Source: Desulfobacterales bacterium (GTDB lineage Bacteria > Desulfobacterota > Desulfobacteria > Desulfobacterales > JAUWMJ01). From it: a stretch of 13,251 nucleotides of DNA. The notes beneath the pieces were generated by a model, which did not search any database, was not told the origin of the DNA, and was given only the letters and a program-made list of their open reading frames with translations. Below are positions 1 to 6,837 of this stretch, in pieces. Within the stretch, counting starts at the first letter, position 1. Each line of letters starts with the position of its first letter. Made by a program: the position numbers and the translations under genes. The DNA lies in NCBI GenBank assembly GCA_030613225.1, contig JAUWMJ010000027.1, forward strand, positions 1-13,251, written 5' to 3'.

Positions 1-479
1 GACAGACACACCTTTTTTACTACCACAAATACTTCCTATGCACCTTCCCAATATTCTCTCCAGGAGCTCTAAAACGCGTGTATTTGGCGTGCTTGGGCTG
101 TGTCTATACAAAGGTATGCTCTCGGCAAAGCACGTCTTAAAATCGATTTAAACAAGGCCGCAAAGCCTGCATCATGGTCATTAGGTTTTAATTCCCGCTC
201 TACTTATATTTCCTCTTTTATTCCTTCCAAAACACTTCCAGCATTCGACCACTGAAAGTCCTTAAATCATGGTTCATCTTATTTCCATTACACCGAGAGT
301 GTAAGCTGCACCAAAAGCATGAGGAGCGGTATTATTAACTATTTCATATAGTTATAGGGGGCACATCCCTATTGCTCTTAATTCGACAAGCTTTTCAAAC
401 TAATTCATAAAGTGAGGGGGGTGGTTTCAAATCGTTTAAGCAGTAGTAGAATTTTTAATAAAGTTTAATTTAACCAAAA
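1..479. other. Non-coding left flank with two adjacent small inverted repeats
   Basis: I find no convincing gene here. A minus-strand frame is open from the left edge to about position 147 but has no start and resembles nothing I know. Two hairpins lie back to back: taactat/atagtta (336-342 with 348-354, 5-nt loop) and ataggg/ccctat (354-359 with 367-372, 7-nt loop). They could be operator-like or RNA structures in the leader of the gene starting at 527. The rest is AT-rich with scattered purine runs. The function is unknown. Confidence 0.4.
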
Positions 480-502
480 GGCTACCGGGGTTATCGGTGG
501 CC
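480..502 (+). promoter_or_regulatory. Stem-loop just upstream of the radC-like gene
   Basis: An 8-bp stem, ggctaccg (480-487) with cggtggcc (495-502), includes one wobble pair and a 7-nt loop. It ends 12 nt before the SD at 515-522. No strong T-run follows, so it is less terminator-like than the others in this block. An in-frame GTG at 497 lies inside the stem, which argues against using that start for the gene. Confidence 0.5.
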
Positions 503-526
503 CTTTCTGCGTTGAAGGGAGGAACA

Positions 527-1099
527 ATGAAAGAAAAAAGTAGCAATCATTTGTTTAAGAAGGGTTCACAAAGAATGACGCAGATGAACCTTTTCGAAGC
601 TAACGGCAATCGGAATAACAGCACCAAGTTCATATCTGTCTATCGAGTGTCCCTGGTCAGAGACAAACACGTTCCATTTAAGCAGTTTCAGTTGAATAAC
701 TCCAGGCAGGCACTTCCCCTTATCCAGAAGCTCATAGAAACGCAGGGACAGCCTGACAGGGAACAGTTCTGCGTGATCCTTCTTAACGCCAAAAACAGGA
801 TTATCGGTTTAAATATTGTTTCCACCGGGGATCTGTCATCTGCCACGGTCCATCCACGAGAAGTCTTGAAACCTGCAATACTGGCAAACTCTTGTGCTAT
901 GATTCTTTGCCACAACCATCCAAGCGGAGATATTTCGCCTTCTCCTGAAGACATAATAATTACAAAAAGAATAGTTCACGCTTCAAAGATTATAGGAATT
1001 AATGTTTACGAGCACCTGATTATTTCAATGGAGAATGAAAAGTATTACAGCTTTGCGGACGACGGACTTATTAAGAAGATGTATGACGAGATAGACTGA
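527..1099 (+). CDS. RadC-like JAMM-domain protein (short, MGE type)
   Basis: This is a 190-aa RadC/DUF2466-family protein. The JAMM metal-binding set is visible: E79 in REQF, H129 and H131 in LCHNHPSGD, and D142 in SPSPED. The N-terminal helix-hairpin-helix region of full-length chromosomal RadC is missing. Residues 1-35 are instead polar and probably disordered. Copies of this short type are common on integrative elements and plasmids, and their biochemical role is not established. I chose ATG 527 over an in-frame GTG at 497, because AAGGGAGG (515-522) sits just upstream and 497 is inside a hairpin. It is the first gene of a block with a Rad52-like annealing protein and an ArdC-like protein, which suggests a role in maintaining DNA during transfer. 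The family call is firm; the role is inference. Confidence 0.92.
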   Translation: MKEKSSNHLFKKGSQRMTQMNLFEANGNRNNSTKFISVYRVSLVRDKHVPFKQFQLNNSRQALPLIQKLIETQGQPDREQFCVILLNAKNRIIGLNIVSTGDLSSATVHPREVLKPAILANSCAMILCHNHPSGDISPSPEDIIITKRIVHASKIIGINVYEHLIISMENEKYYSFADDGLIKKMYDEID

Positions 1100-1125
1100 G
1101 ACAAAGATTTTATACCATTAATGAG

Positions 1126-1158
1126 AAGCCATTTTGCCAAGGTCGGCAGATGGCTTTT
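1126..1158 (+). terminator. Terminator-like stem-loop after the radC-like gene
   Basis: The outer stem is aagccat (1126-1132) with atggctt (1150-1156). The inner stem is tgcc (1135-1138) with ggca (1145-1148). TTTT ends at 1158. It begins 26 nt after the upstream stop and ends 10-13 nt before the next SD (1169-1178), so it could terminate the first transcript or act on the second one's leader. Confidence 0.55.
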
Positions 1159-1185
1159 GTACGTTTGAGGGGAGGTGAAACAACA

Positions 1186-1410
1186 GTGGCATACACACCT
1201 GAATTGAGCATTCAAGCATCATGCACGTTGAGACGGATTAGCTGGGCACTTGGCATCCCGATGACCCAAGCCATAGAGAGGGTTTTTGAGTACTTGCCCA
1301 GGGTCATGGACAGGGAGAAGGTCTGTGACGGATGCCGGGATAAAAGCAAATGTCTGGGGTGCTCTTTTGGCCAGCACAACACGAATAAGGAAGTGCTTGT
1401 TCAAGAATAG
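1186..1410 (+). CDS. Small Cys-rich protein, possible helix-plus-zinc-knuckle
   Basis: The product is 74 aa and I do not recognise it with a name. Residues 5-42 look helical and may be a small DNA-binding or dimerisation unit (LSIQASCTLRRISWALGIP, then a second helix). After that come four cysteines, C47-x2-C50-x5-C56-x2-C59, spaced like a zinc knuckle. C13 is a fifth. I chose GTG 1186 because GGGGAGGTGA (1169-1178) lies at the right distance. The in-frame ATG at 1150 lies inside a hairpin arm and lacks an SD. It sits between the RadC-like and Rad52-like genes. It could be a small regulator or accessory of that module, but nothing in the sequence settles this. Confidence 0.7.
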   Translation: MAYTPELSIQASCTLRRISWALGIPMTQAIERVFEYLPRVMDREKVCDGCRDKSKCLGCSFGQHNTNKEVLVQE

Positions 1411-1452
1411 AAACAGAATTTAGCCGGTGAAACACTTCACCATAAACCCGAT

Positions 1453-1486
1453 GAAGGCGTTGTAGGTCGTATCCTGCAGCGCTTTT
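1453..1486 (+). promoter_or_regulatory. Long stem-loop upstream of the Rad52-like gene
   Basis: A continuous 14-bp stem (1453-1466 with 1473-1486), with four G-U wobbles and a 6-nt loop tcgtat, ends in TTTT and then atcatttt. It lies 17 nt before the SD GGAGGT (1504-1509). Its shape fits an intrinsic terminator for the 1186-1410 gene, but it may equally be a 5' leader structure of the next gene. A second small hairpin, ggtgaa/ttcacc (1426-1431 with 1436-1441), lies just upstream. Confidence 0.5.
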
Positions 1487-1515
1487 ATCATTTTGAATCA
1501 TTATGGAGGTAAAAC

Positions 1516-2130
1516 ATGAATAGAGAAATTTTAGAAAAACCCTTTGGCCCTGGGCAAATTAAGCAGCGCGAGGGCAACTTCGGCAAAATGCTTGATTACA
1601 TCGAAGGACATTCAGTCATTCAGCGTTTGAATGATGCCTTTGAGGCCAAGTGGGCTTTTTCGATCCTGAAGCATGAAATTCTGAAAGATACAGATGAGGT
1701 TGTCGTACTTGGGGAGTTGAGGGCGGGCGATGTAATCAAAACACAGTTCGGATCAAGCCGTATCACCCGTGCCAGAGAAACTGGTGAAATAATCTCTTTG
1801 TCAGATGACCTCAAAGCCGCAGCAACGGATTCTATAAAGAAATGTGCTACGCTGTTGGGCGTTGGTCTTTCTCTCTACAATGGCGAGAAACCTGGACGTC
1901 AGAATAACGGCGCAAACGGCGGGAAAAGACATTCTGGCAATGGCGGAAACGGCAATGGAAACGGAAGATTGACGTCAAGGCAATATGAATACATCCTCCG
2001 ATTACATAACAAACTTGGTAAGAGCCGTTCTGCCTTGGATACACATTGTCTGGATGCATTTGGAACGGTTGTACAGCACCTGTCAAAGCCTGATGCTTCG
2101 TCTTTAATAGAAAATTTACTGGCTCAGTGA
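1516..2130 (+). CDS. Rad52/Rad22-like single-strand annealing protein
   Basis: This 204-aa protein resembles the Rad52/Rad22 annealing fold found in phages and mobile elements. Residues 26-122 carry the family-like run: YIEGHSVIQRLNDAF, a W in KWAFSILKHEI, then VVVLGEL, KTQFGSS, ISLSDDLKAAATDSIKKCA and LLGVGLSLY. A Gly/Asn-rich flexible linker follows (about 129-150). The C-terminal domain (151-204) resembles the small helical tail often seen on SSB-associated annealing proteins. Members anneal complementary single strands in RecA-independent recombination. The SD GGAGGT (1504-1509) sits 6 nt before the ATG. With the RadC-like and ArdC-like neighbours it forms a plausible recombination and establishment module. 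The family assignment rests on motif recall and has not been searched. Confidence 0.75.
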   Translation: MNREILEKPFGPGQIKQREGNFGKMLDYIEGHSVIQRLNDAFEAKWAFSILKHEILKDTDEVVVLGELRAGDVIKTQFGSSRITRARETGEIISLSDDLKAAATDSIKKCATLLGVGLSLYNGEKPGRQNNGANGGKRHSGNGGNGNGNGRLTSRQYEYILRLHNKLGKSRSALDTHCLDAFGTVVQHLSKPDASSLIENLLAQ

Positions 2131-2198
2131 GGTAGAGTAAACAGATTTTTCAGTAAGGTTGAAAACTTTATAATAGTTAACCATTAATCAAACAGATC

Positions 2199-2241
2199 AA
2201 CCCTTCTTTCGGCATATTACAGCCCTGTGAAGGGTTTTTTT
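2199..2241 (+). terminator. Intrinsic terminator abutting the next gene's SD
   Basis: A perfect 8-bp stem, aacccttc (2199-2206) with gaagggtt (2229-2236), has a 22-nt loop and a run of seven T (2235-2241). This is the most canonical terminator in the block, about 70 nt after the Rad52-like stop. It ends only 6 nt before the next gene's SD (2248-2252), and its stem overlaps an in-frame GTG (2227) that should not be taken as a start. Confidence 0.75.
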
Positions 2242-2259
2242 ATTTATGGAGGAAAAAAT

Positions 2260-2433
2260 ATGTGCATAACGATCAAATGTGCCTGGTGTGGGAAATTTCT
2301 GGGCAACAAAGAGTGTGAAAGTAAAATTGATAAAAATTACAGGATTTCTCACAGCATCTGCCCTGAGTGTAAGGTGCAAGTAGAAATCGAGACAGAAAAC
2401 TTTTTTAAACAACAGCAAACAAATTCAAAATGA
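2260..2433 (+). CDS. 57-aa zinc-ribbon-like small protein
   Basis: This small hypothetical protein has two CxxC knuckles, CAWC near residues 7-10 and CPEC near 34-37, as in a zinc ribbon. A basic, Gln-rich tail follows. The start is ATG 2260, with SD GGAGG (2248-2252) 7 nt upstream. The alternative GTG at 2227 is inside a terminator stem. The stop is 12 nt before the start of the ArdC-like gene, whose SD (AAGGA) begins right after the stop, so the two are almost certainly translated from one message. A role as a small accessory or regulator of the antirestriction gene is possible but unsupported. Confidence 0.7.
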   Translation: MCITIKCAWCGKFLGNKECESKIDKNYRISHSICPECKVQVEIETENFFKQQQTNSK

Positions 2434-2445
2434 AAGGATAAAAAT

Positions 2446-3237
2446 ATGAATGATAAAGTCAAACAAACTTTAAACATAATTTTAGACCAATTCAAATCCG
2501 GCGATATACCAAAGGCTGTGGCACTTTCGATGTTTCCGATTCCAAACCTGCCCTGCTCAAAATGGTCCCTGCTAAATCGTACTCTGGTTTTTCTTCATGG
2601 TACGAGAGATGCCAGGGGATACAAGCAGTGGCAACAAGTGAACAGGTTCGTTAAGAAAGGAAGCAAAGCCATTTATATTTTGGTGCCTTTCATCAAGAGA
2701 GTAGATGATGACGGCCAAGAAAAAATGAAGCTCTATGGTTTTGGTTGTAGACCTGTTTTTGCGGTTGAAGATACAGAGGGTGAGCCTTTGGATTATGAAC
2801 AGATTGAATTGCCGGAGTTTCCTTTGATGGAGCGGGCGCGCGAATGGGGAATATCTGTGAAGGCGATCCCAGGGAATTACCGGTATCGCGGGTATTATTC
2901 TTTTGAGTCCAAAGAAATAGCTCTGGCAACGCCGGAAGAGAAAATATTCTTTCATGAGCTTTCCCATGCCGCACACGAAAAGATTAAGGGAAATCTGAAA
3001 AGAGGCCAAGACCCTCTGCAAGAGATTATTGCAGAATTATCTGCTCAGGCTTTATGCCGTATGGTCGGAAAGCAATTTGCCGATACGACAGGCAACAGCT
3101 ACAAGTATATTGAAGGCTACGCGGAAAAAATTAAAATGAATCCTTACTCTGCTTGTTTGAAAGTGATGTCGGAAACAGAAAAAGTTTTAAACTTAATTTT
3201 GAACGAAGATAAAGAGCAAGAAAAGATAGCCGCTTAA
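2446..3237 (+). CDS. ArdC-like antirestriction protein (ssDNA-binding plus zincin)
   Basis: The product is 263 aa. Residues 38-115 match the ArdC N-terminal domain style: SKWSLLNRTLVFL, DARGYKQWQQV, VKKGSKAI, then a GFGCRPVFAVEDTEGEPL-type end. In studied members this domain binds single-stranded DNA. Residues 160-210 form a zincin: HELSH at 170-174 supplies the HExxH metal site, and E193 or E197 in QEIIAELSAQ is the probable third ligand. ArdC of conjugative plasmids protects incoming DNA from restriction. It is somewhat short compared with the roughly 300 aa I recall for plasmid ArdC. The AAGGA SD precedes ATG 2446. It is cotranscribed with the zinc-ribbon-like gene. The family is fairly sure; restriction evasion is the expected but inferred role. 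Confidence 0.8.
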   Translation: MNDKVKQTLNIILDQFKSGDIPKAVALSMFPIPNLPCSKWSLLNRTLVFLHGTRDARGYKQWQQVNRFVKKGSKAIYILVPFIKRVDDDGQEKMKLYGFGCRPVFAVEDTEGEPLDYEQIELPEFPLMERAREWGISVKAIPGNYRYRGYYSFESKEIALATPEEKIFFHELSHAAHEKIKGNLKRGQDPLQEIIAELSAQALCRMVGKQFADTTGNSYKYIEGYAEKIKMNPYSACLKVMSETEKVLNLILNEDKEQEKIAA

Positions 3238-3262
3238 ACAGATAACTTAAAATGATTAACGT

Positions 3263-3294
3263 GAAGCCCCTTCGGAAATGTTCCAGGGGGTTTC
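3263..3294 (+). terminator. Stem-loop after the ArdC-like gene
   Basis: An 8-bp stem, gaagcccc (3263-3270) with ggggtttc (3287-3294), has one G-U pair and an inner ggaa/ttcc stem. GTGTTT follows. It begins 25 nt after the ArdC-like stop and ends 9 nt before the next SD (3304-3310). It is probably a terminator, or a leader structure for the acidic small gene. Confidence 0.6.
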
Positions 3295-3318
3295 GTGTTT
3301 CTGAAAGGAGATTTTAAA

Positions 3319-3558
3319 ATGGAAGAATTTTTTGAGGATATTTTTGATGACAATATAGAAGAGGATCTGGAAATTGAAGAACCATTTGATGGTGATCCTG
3401 TGCAGGAAGATGAACCTTATGAGACTGACACAAAGGAGAGTGAATTCACGACCAAAGAAGCGTTTTTCCTTGGAAGTTTTTTTGGATTTGCATATGAGGA
3501 AGGTCTAAAAGATCGGAAACGGAGAAAACGTAAAAAGTTCAGCGATGATTCAAAATAG
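3319..3558 (+). CDS. 79-aa strongly acidic small protein
   Basis: I do not recognise this protein. The first 44 residues hold 21 Asp/Glu and a single Lys. A short Phe/Gly-rich stretch follows (AFFLGSFFGFAYEEG, about 48-62), then a basic tail (DRKRRKRKKF). The start is ATG 3319 with SD AAAGGAG (3304-3310); an in-frame GTG at 3295 overlaps the upstream hairpin and is unlikely. Its position right after an ArdC-like gene invites comparison with acidic DNA-mimic antirestriction or anti-nuclease proteins, but that is only charge-based inference. The Phe/Gly stretch could instead be a short membrane-associating helix. No downstream partner exists on the same strand for about 2 kb. Confidence 0.65.
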   Translation: MEEFFEDIFDDNIEEDLEIEEPFDGDPVQEDEPYETDTKESEFTTKEAFFLGSFFGFAYEEGLKDRKRRKRKKFSDDSK

Positions 3559-3860
3559 AAAATAGGTTCAGATCTTCCCAATTTTTAATGTTTGGGTATC
3601 TCAGTAGTATATCAACATTTTAAGGTATATTAAAAGCTGACATATATAGCAAAAGAACAGGTCTTGGAATGATGATTTTATATCGAAATCGATAAAATTA
3701 TAGGGCTCTAATTATTACGCATAAAAGGCAGGAATCATCAAATCTGCCTTAACGTGTGAAGGCCGATGCTGTCGGGTCAGATAAATCATTTTCAAATAAC
3801 CCGCCGATGATTGCCATGCCACAAAAAGGGTCGGCGGGTTGCCCAGCTTTTTCCTCTTCT
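3559..3860. other. Intergenic region between convergent genes
   Basis: There is no gene here. A weak hairpin, cccaa/ttggg (3577-3581 with 3592-3596), could end the acidic gene's transcript. A dyad tatcg-aaat-cgata (3681-3694) could be a protein-binding site, but nothing ties it to a gene. The strong 3798-3840 stem is listed separately. Confidence 0.4.
3798..3840 (-). terminator. Terminator-like hairpin for the secreted-protein gene
   Basis: A perfect 10-bp stem, aacccgccga (3798-3807) with tcggcgggtt (3831-3840), has a 23-nt loop and lies 20 nt beyond the minus-strand stop at 3861. On the minus strand it is followed by TTATTT, a weak U-tract. It could act for both converging genes. Confidence 0.6.
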
Positions 3861-5171
3861 TTACTGTTTAGTCAAAGGGTCAACAGTCATCAGGCATGAT
3901 GGGTAGCCATAAGCGTCAGGGTTGCAAAGTCCTTCTTCTTCCGGGCGATAAATTTTCCATGGCGTCGTTCTGTCATCCATGTAAAAAATATGGCTTAAGG
4001 TTCCCTCTGGACCAGCGTCTATAGTAAAGGTGGTCACCAACGGCGTTCCCGGGAGCCCGTCCGGCGGCTCCACCATGGAGAAAGTATCTGACCACCCAGC
4101 GACCGTCTTCTGACCATCCACTGTTATTGTAAAGGGTATGTTTTCGTCGGGTATCTCCGTTCCAACCCCACTACAGGAACCGTTCTCGGAAGTATAACTG
4201 AATACTTGCCTTAGACCCGAAGACCCTGTAAATGTAAATACCCCCATTGTATCGGTCGTAGTTGTACCTCCCTCTAGAGGTCCGTAACAACAGCCCCAGA
4301 CCCCGTTCATCGGCGCTGTTCCCGTCACGCTCAGCATCTCAAGTGAAGTTGAAGTTTCTGGGGTTGTTTTAAAGTAAATGCATGATCTGGACATTCCGCC
4401 AGGATTCATTCCGTCTGCATTGCAGGTTTCCGATGGTTTCAATATCGGCCAGTCCATACCATAAAGACGAGTTTCGATACGCGCCATTCTTCCAAGCATA
4501 TTTGGCGAGTCGTAACTATATTCAGCAAAGCCACCAACGATCAGCATGATATCGTTGGTCATTATATTTCCGTCTTCATCAAAAAGTTTAAGGCGATATT
4601 GATCACCATTTGTTATCGGAGCAATAATATCAATAATTCCGGTGGTAGGGTCGTCCATATGCCAACGTACTTCAGGATTTGTTGGAAGTGGTGGAATCTG
4701 GTCAAGCATTTCTTGGGTAATTGTGAAAGTTGCCGTATACCGGTGGAACTTATGCTGAACGATAATACGCCAGTCACCTATCAGATTATAATGTTGCCCG
4801 AGCCAAAGGGTAAATTCGCCGGACGGAGTGCCTATGAAAGTATATAAAATGGGCTCGGTTAGTATGTGACTTGAGCCGGTTGTTTTGTTACGAAAAATAA
4901 CCCGTCGGACGTTGTTAGCTAATTCATCCCGCTCTGCTTCGGTAGGAAAAAATCCGAGCCATAGCGAAAATGCAATACCACCATTTGGGTAGGATTTGTT
5001 ATAGTAATCGGAATCATAGATTCTTTGATCGAACCTGACCTCAAAATATCCAGAATCACCGAAAGGAAAATCACACAAGGATTTCACAAAGGGACGCTCA
5101 AATGCTGCAGCCATGGTTGGTATTGCCAAAACAACTACCAATGCTGTGATTACAAACAATCGCTTAATCAT
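3861..5171 (-). CDS. Secreted/periplasmic protein of unknown function
   Basis: The product is 436 aa with a clear Sec signal peptide: KR at the N-terminus, a hydrophobic core at about residues 5-18, and a likely cut after A23 (AAA, then FERP). The mature part has no membrane segment. It is rich in aromatic and beta-type sequence with many Thr, Gly and Pro, so a beta-sandwich exported protein is plausible. Eight cysteines (an even number, including the pair in GCCYG) suggest disulfides. I recognise no enzyme motif or named domain. The SD AAAGGAGGT (5177-5185) sits 5 nt before ATG 5171. The gene is alone on the minus strand between two + strand blocks, as expected of a cargo gene on a mobile element. 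What it does is open. Confidence 0.8.
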   Translation of the reverse strand: MIKRLFVITALVVVLAIPTMAAAFERPFVKSLCDFPFGDSGYFEVRFDQRIYDSDYYNKSYPNGGIAFSLWLGFFPTEAERDELANNVRRVIFRNKTTGSSHILTEPILYTFIGTPSGEFTLWLGQHYNLIGDWRIIVQHKFHRYTATFTITQEMLDQIPPLPTNPEVRWHMDDPTTGIIDIIAPITNGDQYRLKLFDEDGNIMTNDIMLIVGGFAEYSYDSPNMLGRMARIETRLYGMDWPILKPSETCNADGMNPGGMSRSCIYFKTTPETSTSLEMLSVTGTAPMNGVWGCCYGPLEGGTTTTDTMGVFTFTGSSGLRQVFSYTSENGSCSGVGTEIPDENIPFTITVDGQKTVAGWSDTFSMVEPPDGLPGTPLVTTFTIDAGPEGTLSHIFYMDDRTTPWKIYRPEEEGLCNPDAYGYPSCLMTVDPLTKQ

Positions 5172-5425
5172 GACATACCTCCTTTCTTAAATCAGATTGA
5201 AAAGAGTAGGTAAGAAATGAATTTCTTAGCTCCCAACATAACAAACGCCTGTCAGGAGCAAGGCTGGCATATTTTAAGGGGGATCTCCATTTAATCTTTG
5301 CCTATTTATTAGGTTAAAGTTTAATGAAAATCATTATCTATTTCAGTAGGGAAAGAAATTGGAACTCGAAGAAAGGCTCAATAGGTGAATATGAATAGCA
5401 GAGAGAATCGACAATGAGAATGAAG

Positions 5426-5454
5426 TTTAAATGTGAGATCCAACTTCTTGTCAA
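5426..5454 (-). promoter_or_regulatory. Candidate sigma-70 promoter (proximal)
   Basis: On the minus strand a perfect TTGACA (5449-5454) is followed after 17 nt by TTTAAA (5426-5431). It would drive the secreted-protein gene with a leader of about 250 nt. The -10 match is weak. Confidence 0.3.
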
Positions 5455-5469
5455 CTTTCTATTAATTCT

Positions 5470-5499
5470 TCTATACTACATAATACATTTAAATGTCAA
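5470..5499 (-). promoter_or_regulatory. Candidate sigma-70 promoter (distal)
   Basis: On the minus strand TTGACA (5494-5499), an 18-nt spacer and TATAGA (5470-5475) form a reasonable promoter for the secreted-protein gene, with a leader of about 290 nt. It lies just upstream of the second candidate. Confidence 0.35.
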
Positions 5500-5737
5500 G
5501 TAAAATCTTGTTAGGTGGCTGTAATTTAGGAATTGAAAAAATTGCAGATTTCTTAACAAGATCACAGAATCATCAAAATTGAATACATTGAGATACCACA
5601 GTTTTACAGAATGTTGTAATATCAGATTGATATATACACTATTTACACAAAAAGATCAAACGATTATGAAAATCGGCATACTTGCTTTCCATCAACCTTA
5701 ATGATAAGATTCATCTATCAAACTAAAGGGGGGATCA

Positions 5738-5830
5738 ATGGCCCAACAGCTTAGTCCAGAAGAATTGGCCAGCGCCGGCGAACATCTTAATAATGATTAT
5801 CAGGAGGATGACGTGGGAAAAATGTGGTAA
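5738..5830 (+). CDS. 30-aa small protein upstream of the polymerase-like gene
   Basis: This short open frame runs MAQQLSPEELASAGEHL to GKMW and stop. AAAGGGGGG (5725-5733) is in good SD position before ATG 5738. The peptide is amphipathic and acidic, without a signal or membrane segment. It ends 75 nt before the polymerase-like gene, so it could be a leader peptide or a small partner. I recognise no family. The strong SD is the main support; the first half also resembles a helical protein N-terminus, so a truncated remnant is possible. Confidence 0.45.
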   Translation: MAQQLSPEELASAGEHLNNDYQEDDVGKMW

Positions 5831-5905
5831 ATTAAACAAAATATTTTTATGTACCGTGGAAAATGTCCGATATAAAATAGTATAGATAATAATAGGAGAT
5901 TAAGA

Positions 5906-6724
5906 GTGTTGGATTATGTTTGCCTGGATGATTGGGCAGAGGAACTCCCATTCGGAGAGTATGAGGATACTTCCGACTGGCTTATCGAGGTTGAGAAGCT
6001 CCCTGAAGCAGATTGGCTCAAAGAGGCTCTATTCCTGAATGTCTACTGGTCTGATTCACCAGAATTTCGTGAAATTGTCGACAGGACTTTTAGTGAAGTT
6101 TCAGGACTGATAAAGATTTCCAGCAAAACACGATCAAAGGATGCGCTTAAAACGGTGCTGCTAAATCTTTGGGTGTCATATCTTATGGGAGCGCCTGTCA
6201 GGTATTCACGGAAAAAAAACAATTATGTCCGTGATTCCAGATACGGGCAGTTATTTTTAAAGTACAACCGTTTGATTCCTTTGATAGATGCGCTGGAATG
6301 GCTTGGCTATATCAATCAAAAAGGGGGATGGTTAGACCGCAAAACGGGAGTTCGGCGACAAACGAGGATGTGGGGAACAAGGAAGCTATGGCATCTATTC
6401 AGACGGCTTTCCTTAGCAGATAAGAATTTTGTTTTGCCACCAGAGCTGGAAGAACTGATAATTCTGCGCGATATCAAAAAAAAAGATATTGGATACAGAG
6501 AAACAATACAAATCAGTAAACAACGAGAACAACTTCAACAATACAACCACTTCTTGAAGCAACATGAAATCAAGGTTGACCTATCTGGAAGCTGTGAAGT
6601 AAACAATAGATTTCTGGTGGTATGGCTTCTTAACAATATTCTAACAGGACGAGTCAGCCTGCTACAAGTAGACCTTACACTAACTCAAATAGTAATAAAT
6701 CCGTATATATCCAACCTGTACTAA
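5906..6724 (+). CDS. N-terminal part of a split polymerase-like MGE protein
   Basis: These 272 codons start at GTG 5906 with SD AGGAGA (5894-5899). Residues 80-170 carry what I read as a winged-helix-like region: LNLWVSYLMGAPVRYSR, RYGQLFLKYNRLIPLIDALEWLGYI, GWLDRKTGVRRQTRMW, then TRKLWHLF. I recall this pattern at the front of 500-600-aa uncharacterised proteins in proteobacterial mobile elements. Their rear half has palm-like motifs, and here that rear half lies in the -1 frame from about 6634 onward. The last 30-40 residues of this frame look unlike conserved protein and are probably translated past the break. It is either a pseudogene half, a product of ribosomal frameshifting, or a true separate N-terminal subunit. 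It shares its direction with, and sits before, xis/int. Confidence 0.65.
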   Translation: MLDYVCLDDWAEELPFGEYEDTSDWLIEVEKLPEADWLKEALFLNVYWSDSPEFREIVDRTFSEVSGLIKISSKTRSKDALKTVLLNLWVSYLMGAPVRYSRKKNNYVRDSRYGQLFLKYNRLIPLIDALEWLGYINQKGGWLDRKTGVRRQTRMWGTRKLWHLFRRLSLADKNFVLPPELEELIILRDIKKKDIGYRETIQISKQREQLQQYNHFLKQHEIKVDLSGSCEVNNRFLVVWLLNNILTGRVSLLQVDLTLTQIVINPYISNLY

Positions 6725-6837
6725 TCCCAAGATTCCCTTATCAATTACCTCCAATACATATTCCTAAATCCATTACTAAACTACAATACCATTACTATCT
6801 ACATCCATCCATTACTGATACCGATTGCTCTAAACCT
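6634..6837 (+). other. G-poor low-complexity junction between the two frames
   Basis: This is where reading must pass from the first to the second frame. From 6672 to 6816 I count only four G among 145 bases on the + strand, with repeated cc-att-act type words. In the downstream frame it encodes an Asn/Ser/Pro/Ile/Tyr-rich stretch without stop codons. I see no X-XXY-YYZ slippery heptamer in the shared open part (6634-6724). Confidence 0.5.

Larger units (their letters stand above)
5172..5737. other. AT-rich divergent intergenic region
   Basis: This region separates the minus-strand secreted-protein gene from the + strand genes starting at 5738. It is strongly AT-rich. It contains two TTGACA boxes for the minus strand and an imperfect inverted repeat, atcttgtta/taacaagat, around 5505-5566. 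I see no RNA gene or longer coding frame. Confidence 0.4.

Noticed and set aside
1..147. Minus-strand open frame running off the left edge
   Set aside because: It has about 49 codons, no visible start and no recognised motif; open frames of this length arise by chance.
497..526. Upstream GTG start for the RadC-like gene
   Set aside because: The GTG lies inside a hairpin stem with no SD, while ATG 527 has AAGGGAGG just upstream.
6634..6724. Programmed -1 slippery heptamer in the frame overlap
   Set aside because: I looked for an X-XXY-YYZ motif in the upstream frame and found none, so a classical signal is not supported, although other recoding is not excluded.
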